In this document: one piece after another, positions 6,259 to 7,679 of the stretch
How the letters are laid out: the number at the start of each line of letters is the position of its first letter
Position numbering within the stretch: position 1 is the stretch's first letter
Assembly (NCBI GenBank): GCA_014239035.1
Contig: JAAZZY010000076.1
Span: 1 to 7,679 of the forward strand
Length of the DNA: 7,679 bases
Direction of reading: 5' to 3'
Source: Chlamydiia bacterium
GTDB lineage: Bacteria; Chlamydiota; Chlamydiia; Chlamydiales; JAAZZY01
Notes under the pieces: model-generated
The model's database searches: none
The model's input: the letters and a program-made list of their open reading frames with translations, nothing else
What the model was told of the DNA's origin: nothing
Position numbers and translations under genes: made by a program

Positions 6259-7082
6259 TCACCGCCCAAAAAGTTAAAGAACTAAGAGATCGTACAGGTG
6301 TTGGAATGGCTAAATGTAAAGAAGCCTTGAAGGGAGCTGACGGAGATATCGAAGTTGCTATCGACAACCTAAGAAAAGCAGGCATGGCCTCTGCTGTCAA
6401 AAAAGAAGGCCGTGCAGCCAATGAAGGTTTAATTGGATTTGCCCAAAATGACTCTCACATCTCACTTGTAGAAATCAACTCTGAAACAGACTTTGTTGCT
6501 AAAAATGATAAGTTTAAAGATTTCCTTAAGACTGTCGCTAAAGAAGTTTTGACATCTAAACCAAGCGATATCGAAAGTTTTTTGACTACAAAGTTTTCCA
6601 AAGACGCAGAACTTACTGTAGATGAATACAGAGCTAGCATGATTCAGCTATTAGGTGAAAACATTATCATCAAACGCTTTGAACTTATTGAAAAGAAAGC
6701 TGACCATTCCTATGGAACTTATGCCCATATGCAAGGAAAGATCATTACTTTTGTTGAGCTCTCCAAAGCAGGATTTGATGCAGCTGCCCGCGATATTGCA
6801 ATGCATGTTGCAGCAGAAGCTCCTGAATACCTAAATCCAGAAGATGTTCCTCAAAGCATTATCGATCGTGAAAATGAAATTGCTAAAAGTCAAATGAAAG
6901 GCAAGCCTGAAAATATCATTAAAAAGATTCTAACTGGGAAAATACAGGCATACTTTGATCAAGTTTGCTTGACAAAACAAAAATTTGTAAAAGATAGTAA
7001 ACTTTCTGTTGAAGCTTTTGTAGCATCTCAGAGCGATGGGTTGAAAGTTTCTCAATTTATCCGTTGGCAAGTAGGCAATTAA
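6255..7082 (+). CDS. tsf: Translation elongation factor Ts
   Basis: EF-Ts is the guanine nucleotide exchange factor that releases GDP from EF-Tu. The 275-residue product has normal full length. The N-terminal UBA-like domain carries LRDRTGVGMAKCKEALKGAD (10-29; family pattern LR..TG.GM..CK.AL) and continues through about residue 45. The core holds the signature NSETDFVAKND (75-85), the TDFVA block that inserts into EF-Tu to disturb the Mg/GDP site. The ARDIAMHVAAEAP block (178-190) belongs to the second core half, and the helical segment NIIKKILTGKIQAYFDQVCL (220-239) ends in the typical QPFVKD-like KFVKD (243-247). The start is set by the AGGAG and the 4-base ATGA overlap with rpsB. pyrH follows after only six bases, so the three genes are likely co-transcribed. 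Confidence 0.98.
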   Translation: MITAQKVKELRDRTGVGMAKCKEALKGADGDIEVAIDNLRKAGMASAVKKEGRAANEGLIGFAQNDSHISLVEINSETDFVAKNDKFKDFLKTVAKEVLTSKPSDIESFLTTKFSKDAELTVDEYRASMIQLLGENIIIKRFELIEKKADHSYGTYAHMQGKIITFVELSKAGFDAAARDIAMHVAAEAPEYLNPEDVPQSIIDRENEIAKSQMKGKPENIIKKILTGKIQAYFDQVCLTKQKFVKDSKLSVEAFVASQSDGLKVSQFIRWQVGN

Positions 7083-7088
7083 ATTCCT

Positions 7089-7679
7089 ATGACTGATTCT
7101 AACACTCCTTATAAGCGAATCCTTCTCAAGTTATCCGGTGAATCGCTTGTGAATGAAAATTCTCACATAGGAGTAGAATTTGAAGCCTGCCGAAAGATTG
7201 CCGAGTCCATCAAAAAAGCCCATAGTTTAAATGTCAAAATTGGGATTGTTATAGGTGGAGGTAACTTCGTTCGAGGCCATACGTACTGCAAAGAACTAAA
7301 TATGCCAAAAGCAAAAGCTGATCAAGTAGGAATGCTTGCCACTTTAATGAATGGAATCACCCTTCAAAGGGTTCTACTCAATGCAGATTGTCCAACCAAA
7401 CTTATGAGTGCATTTCCTTGTGGATCGATTGCCGAAATTTTTAATCTGGATCTTGCTCTTCAGTATCTAGATGAAAACCAGGTAGTCATTTTTGCTGGAG
7501 GAACAGGAAACCCATTCTTCACCACTGATACAGCTGCAAGTCTAAGAGCCTGTGAGATTGGAGCAGATGCATTGCTTAAAGCAACTAAAGTAGATGGAGT
7601 TTTTGAAAAAGACCCGAAAAAATATCCAGACGCTAAAATGTATTCTCAGTTAACCTATAATGAGGCCTTAGAAAAAGAT
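7089..7679 (+). CDS. pyrH: Uridylate (UMP) kinase, 3'-truncated by window edge
   Basis: PyrH phosphorylates UMP to UDP with ATP, in cytosolic pyrimidine nucleotide supply; the bacterial enzyme is a hexamer of the amino-acid kinase fold, unrelated to eukaryotic UMP/CMP kinases. The frame is open from the ATG at 7089 to the end of the window, giving 197 residues of an expected 240 or so. Motifs seen are KRILLKLSGE (9-18, phosphate-binding Lys/Ser/Gly), IVIGGGNFVRG (53-63), DQVGMLATLMNG (78-89, UMP-binding region), the run from GGTGNPFFTTD (137-147) to AASLRACEI, and LKATKVDGVFEKDPKK (163-178), followed by MYSQLTYNEALEKD at the edge. It begins six bases after tsf. I see no Shine-Dalgarno before the ATG, so it may rely on coupling to tsf translation. 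The missing C-terminus would hold the last part of the kinase domain. Confidence 0.97.
   Translation, partial: MTDSNTPYKRILLKLSGESLVNENSHIGVEFEACRKIAESIKKAHSLNVKIGIVIGGGNFVRGHTYCKELNMPKAKADQVGMLATLMNGITLQRVLLNADCPTKLMSAFPCGSIAEIFNLDLALQYLDENQVVIFAGGTGNPFFTTDTAASLRACEIGADALLKATKVDGVFEKDPKKYPDAKMYSQLTYNEALEKD

Overview
The window looks like a chromosomal segment from a member of the Chlamydiae, most likely one of the environmental (amoeba or arthropod-associated) families rather than Chlamydia itself. Three things point there: a non-flagellar type III secretion export-apparatus cluster (sctR-sctS-sctT), a very large class B penicillin-binding protein of about 1150 residues, and the order pbp2 / rpsB-tsf-pyrH. 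From memory, Chlamydia trachomatis has the order pyrH-tsf-rpsB-ompA-pbpB. Here the ompA (MOMP) position is empty: only a tRNA-Gly gene and AT-rich intergenic DNA lie between rpsB and the PBP gene. The sequence is AT-rich, and nearly all of it is coding.

Layout. Positions 1-1730 (+): sctR (5' end outside the window), sctS and sctT, tightly packed as one transcription unit for the inner-membrane core of the type III secretion export gate. Positions 1753-5199 (-): one large PBP2-type transpeptidase gene, meeting sctT tail to tail across a 22-bp gap. Positions 5200-5364: the only real intergenic region, about 165 bp. It holds a good sigma-66/sigma-70-like promoter for the tRNA on the plus strand and two candidate promoters for the PBP gene on the minus strand. 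Positions 5365-5435 (+): tRNA-Gly(UCC). Positions 5479-7679 (+): rpsB, tsf and pyrH (3' end outside the window), the common bacterial S2 / EF-Ts / UMP kinase operon.

Functionally the window joins three modules. One is a virulence secretion export gate. One is a peptidoglycan transpeptidase for septal or polar wall synthesis. The third is a translation and nucleotide housekeeping operon. All calls rest on reading the protein and RNA sequence by eye; no database search was run. I see no mobile element, CRISPR array, phage gene or wholly unknown system. The most unusual object is the PBP2, with an insertion of roughly 350 residues inside its transpeptidase domain and a KTS triad in place of KTG/KSG.
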